From: Phocaeicola fibrisolvens
GTDB taxonomy: Bacteria > Bacteroidota > Bacteroidia > Bacteroidales > Bacteroidaceae
Length of the DNA stretch: 64,000 nt
Reading direction: 5' to 3'
Assembly: GCF_025567125.1 (NCBI RefSeq)
Contig: NZ_JAOQJI010000002.1
Coordinates: 62,001 to 126,000, forward strand
The stretch's first letter is position 1. Every line of letters begins with the position of its first letter. The translations under genes and the position numbers were made by a program. The notes beneath the pieces were generated by a model, which saw nothing but the letters and a program-made list of their open reading frames with translations, had not been told where the DNA came from and searched no databases. This document shows, one piece after another, positions 62,442 to 64,000 of the stretch.

Positions 62442-64000
62442 ATGAAAGAAAAGTCGCAAATCGAAAAAAAAGCCGAAGAAAAGCAGACGGAACTGCTGTC
62501 TGCCGCACTGGGCGGGGCATCGAACGCCGGCGGCCATTGGCTCAACGTATCGGGCAAGGGATTTCCCCGGCTCTATCCGCAAGGGGTCTCGGCCAGCCCG
62601 TTCAATGCCCTCTTTATGGCCTTGCATTCGGACAATAACGGATGCAAGACCAACCTGTTCACGCTTTACAGTGAAACCAAGGCACGGGGGGCTGCGGTAC
62701 GGGAGCATGAGCAGGGCGTACCGTTCCTGTTCTATAACTGGAACAAGTATGTCAACCGGAACAATCCGAATGAAACCATCGACCGTACCGCCTATCTCCA
62801 ATTGGACGAAGAGCAGAAGGCACAGTTCAAGGGTGTCCACAACCGAGAAATCCGCACGCTTTTCAATATCGACCAGACGACGTTGCCCTACGTGGACAAG
62901 CCGGCTTACGAGGATGCGGTAAAGCAGGACGGCAGTGTTCAGGAAAGAGGATATGCCGAGGCGGACAACCGCAGGTTGCGCACTCGGTTCAACGACTTTC
63001 TATTGAAGATGCGGGACAACCTCGTTCCCGTGCGCTCGGACGGTAGCGGAGTTCCTCATTACGAGACGGACAAAGATGCGGTCTATATGCCGCGCCAAAA
63101 GGATTTTGAGCATTACCACGATTATGTGCAGGAAGCCTTGCGGCAGATCGTGAGTGCCACAGGACATCAACAACGACTTGCCCGTGAAGGCATGGTCATG
63201 AAGAATGGTGTGGCTCCGTCAGAGGATGCGGTAAAATATGAAAGGTTGGTTGTGGAACTGGCTTCGGGTATCAAGATGTTGGAACTGGGACTGCCCGCGC
63301 GTTTGTCCGATGCAAGCCTGAAGACGGTGGATTACTGGTGTCGGGAGTTCAAGGAAAACCCGTGTATAATGGACGCTCTCGAAAGCGACGTGAACAATGC
63401 GCTTGATGTTATCCGAAAAGCGGAACGGGGCGAGAAAATTGAGTACGCCACCCTGCGAAACAGACGGCAGACCACGACCATGCAGGAACAGATGCCCAAG
63501 CATTACTTTGTGGCGAATGAAATCCGCCAGCACCCGGACAAGGCGGCGAAAAGCATCGTCCTCGTCATCGACCGGGAGGCGAAATCGGCGGATGTCATTT
63601 TGCCGGCAGGAGCTTCGACCGAGGCGAACAACGAGATTCCCGGCATGAACAAGGGGCGTATCGAACGGGCATTGCAGAAAGAGGGTATCGAGCAGGTGCG
63701 TTTCTATAATACTGACGGTGCATTGGGTTACAGACCCGATGACAGCTATTTCAATGAAAAAATGGTGACACTGGCCCGGTTAAGGAACTACACGTTGGAA
63801 AAGCTCTCCACGCTGGACGTGTCGGAAGCTGTCAGACGGGCGAATGAGGTCGGGTTCGATGCCGTGCAGATGATTCAGGATGACAAGAACCGTTGGGCAC
63901 TCTATATCAAGCCGGAAAACAAGGAGGGGTACAGCGTCTATCCCGACAAGGAGGATGTGAACCGTTTTTTCTCCACGCTCAAGCAGGCGATGGACAACAT
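62442..64000 (+). CDS. ArdC-like (ssDNA-binding/anti-restriction type) protein, partial
   Basis: At least 519 residues; it runs off the right edge. After MKEKSQIEKKAEEKQTELLS, the segment GHWLNVSGKGFPRLYPQGVS, FNALFMALHSDN and LYSETKARGAAVREHEQGVP with FLFYNWNKY follows the ArdC N-terminal pattern (a strand-helix ssDNA-binding domain). The later parts (EYATLRNRRQTTTMQEQMPK, ARLRNYTLEKLSTLDVSEAV) are not typical. ArdC proteins protect incoming single-stranded DNA. No zincin HExxH was seen in the visible part. Confidence 0.65.
   Translation, partial: MKEKSQIEKKAEEKQTELLSAALGGASNAGGHWLNVSGKGFPRLYPQGVSASPFNALFMALHSDNNGCKTNLFTLYSETKARGAAVREHEQGVPFLFYNWNKYVNRNNPNETIDRTAYLQLDEEQKAQFKGVHNREIRTLFNIDQTTLPYVDKPAYEDAVKQDGSVQERGYAEADNRRLRTRFNDFLLKMRDNLVPVRSDGSGVPHYETDKDAVYMPRQKDFEHYHDYVQEALRQIVSATGHQQRLAREGMVMKNGVAPSEDAVKYERLVVELASGIKMLELGLPARLSDASLKTVDYWCREFKENPCIMDALESDVNNALDVIRKAERGEKIEYATLRNRRQTTTMQEQMPKHYFVANEIRQHPDKAAKSIVLVIDREAKSADVILPAGASTEANNEIPGMNKGRIERALQKEGIEQVRFYNTDGALGYRPDDSYFNEKMVTLARLRNYTLEKLSTLDVSEAVRRANEVGFDAVQMIQDDKNRWALYIKPENKEGYSVYPDKEDVNRFFSTLKQAMDN

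Noticed and set aside
1..64000. CRISPR arrays, tRNA and rRNA genes.
   Set aside because: No regularly spaced 20-40 bp repeats with unique spacers and no tRNA- or rRNA-like sequence were noticed on either strand.
18764..64000. Idea that element 2 is one of the large Bacteroidales ICEs that carry type VI secretion loci.
   Set aside because: Gene content is compatible from memory, but no type VI gene is in the window, so there is no support.

Overview
The window is conjugative-element DNA from a member of the Bacteroidales (Bacteroides, Parabacteroides or a close relative). Three things point there. The transfer genes belong to the CTnDOT-type Tra/Mob families. Several genes are preceded by the Bacteroidales promoter pattern TTTG - about 20 nt - TAnnTTTG. 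An RteC-type regulator is present. No chromosomal housekeeping gene, tRNA or rRNA was seen. My reading (inference) is that two different integrative conjugative elements (ICEs), or one composite, lie side by side with the junction near 18.4-18.76 kb.

Element 1 (1 to about 18.4 kb). A leftward tra operon runs from traA at 10.7 kb to a traN cut by the window edge. It encodes a ParA-like ATPase, two DUF3408 proteins, TraD-like, TraE, TraF, the TraG ATPase, a DUF3876 lipoprotein, TraI, TraJ, TraK, TraL, TraM and TraN. A 738-bp non-coding, hairpin-rich stretch (probable oriT) separates it from rightward mobA-mobB-mobC (relaxosome accessory protein, relaxase, coupling protein). Behind these lie leftward accessory genes: a hypothetical, an Abi-family phage-defence gene, rteC and a RibD/DHFR-like reductase.

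Element 2 (about 18.7 kb to the end). It opens with a tyrosine integrase, a frameshifted hypothetical, an excisionase-like HTH protein, a RecA-like ATPase and a Toprim primase. From 23.7 to 41.4 kb a long rightward operon encodes a second, divergent type IV secretion apparatus (two DUF4134, DUF4133, TraG, an 848-aa zinc-ribbon protein, TraI-like, DUF5045-like, TraJ, TraK, TraM, TraN, TraO and a VirD4-type coupling protein). Two DNA methyltransferases sit inside this operon. A strong terminator closes it at 41.4 kb.

A leftward, AT-richer cluster follows (41.5-50.5 kb): a DUF1016 nuclease-family gene, a decayed AlbA-type gene fragment, small unknown genes and a plasmid-like partition module (ParB, ribbon-helix-helix protein, ParA) beside an AT-rich array of TAGTAT/ATACTA half-sites. 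Four gene starts in this cluster are preceded by a related, apparently structured leader that I do not recognise. A DUF4143 ATPase, a LytM peptidase and a second rightward operon (52.9 kb to the end) follow. That operon carries DUF4099/DUF3945 proteins, a Toprim protein, a PH-domain membrane protein, secreted TraI-like paralogues, an M23-like protein that is continuous only through a shift at an A9 run, a large membrane-associated protein and an ArdC-like protein cut by the window end. No relaxase is visible for element 2.

Best candidates for something new: the repeated structured leaders (44.4, 46.6, 49.0 and 50.5 kb), the A9 slippery frameshift at 60.27 kb, the conserved ACCACTAAATCCA motif ahead of four element-1 genes, and the TAGTAT array at parA.
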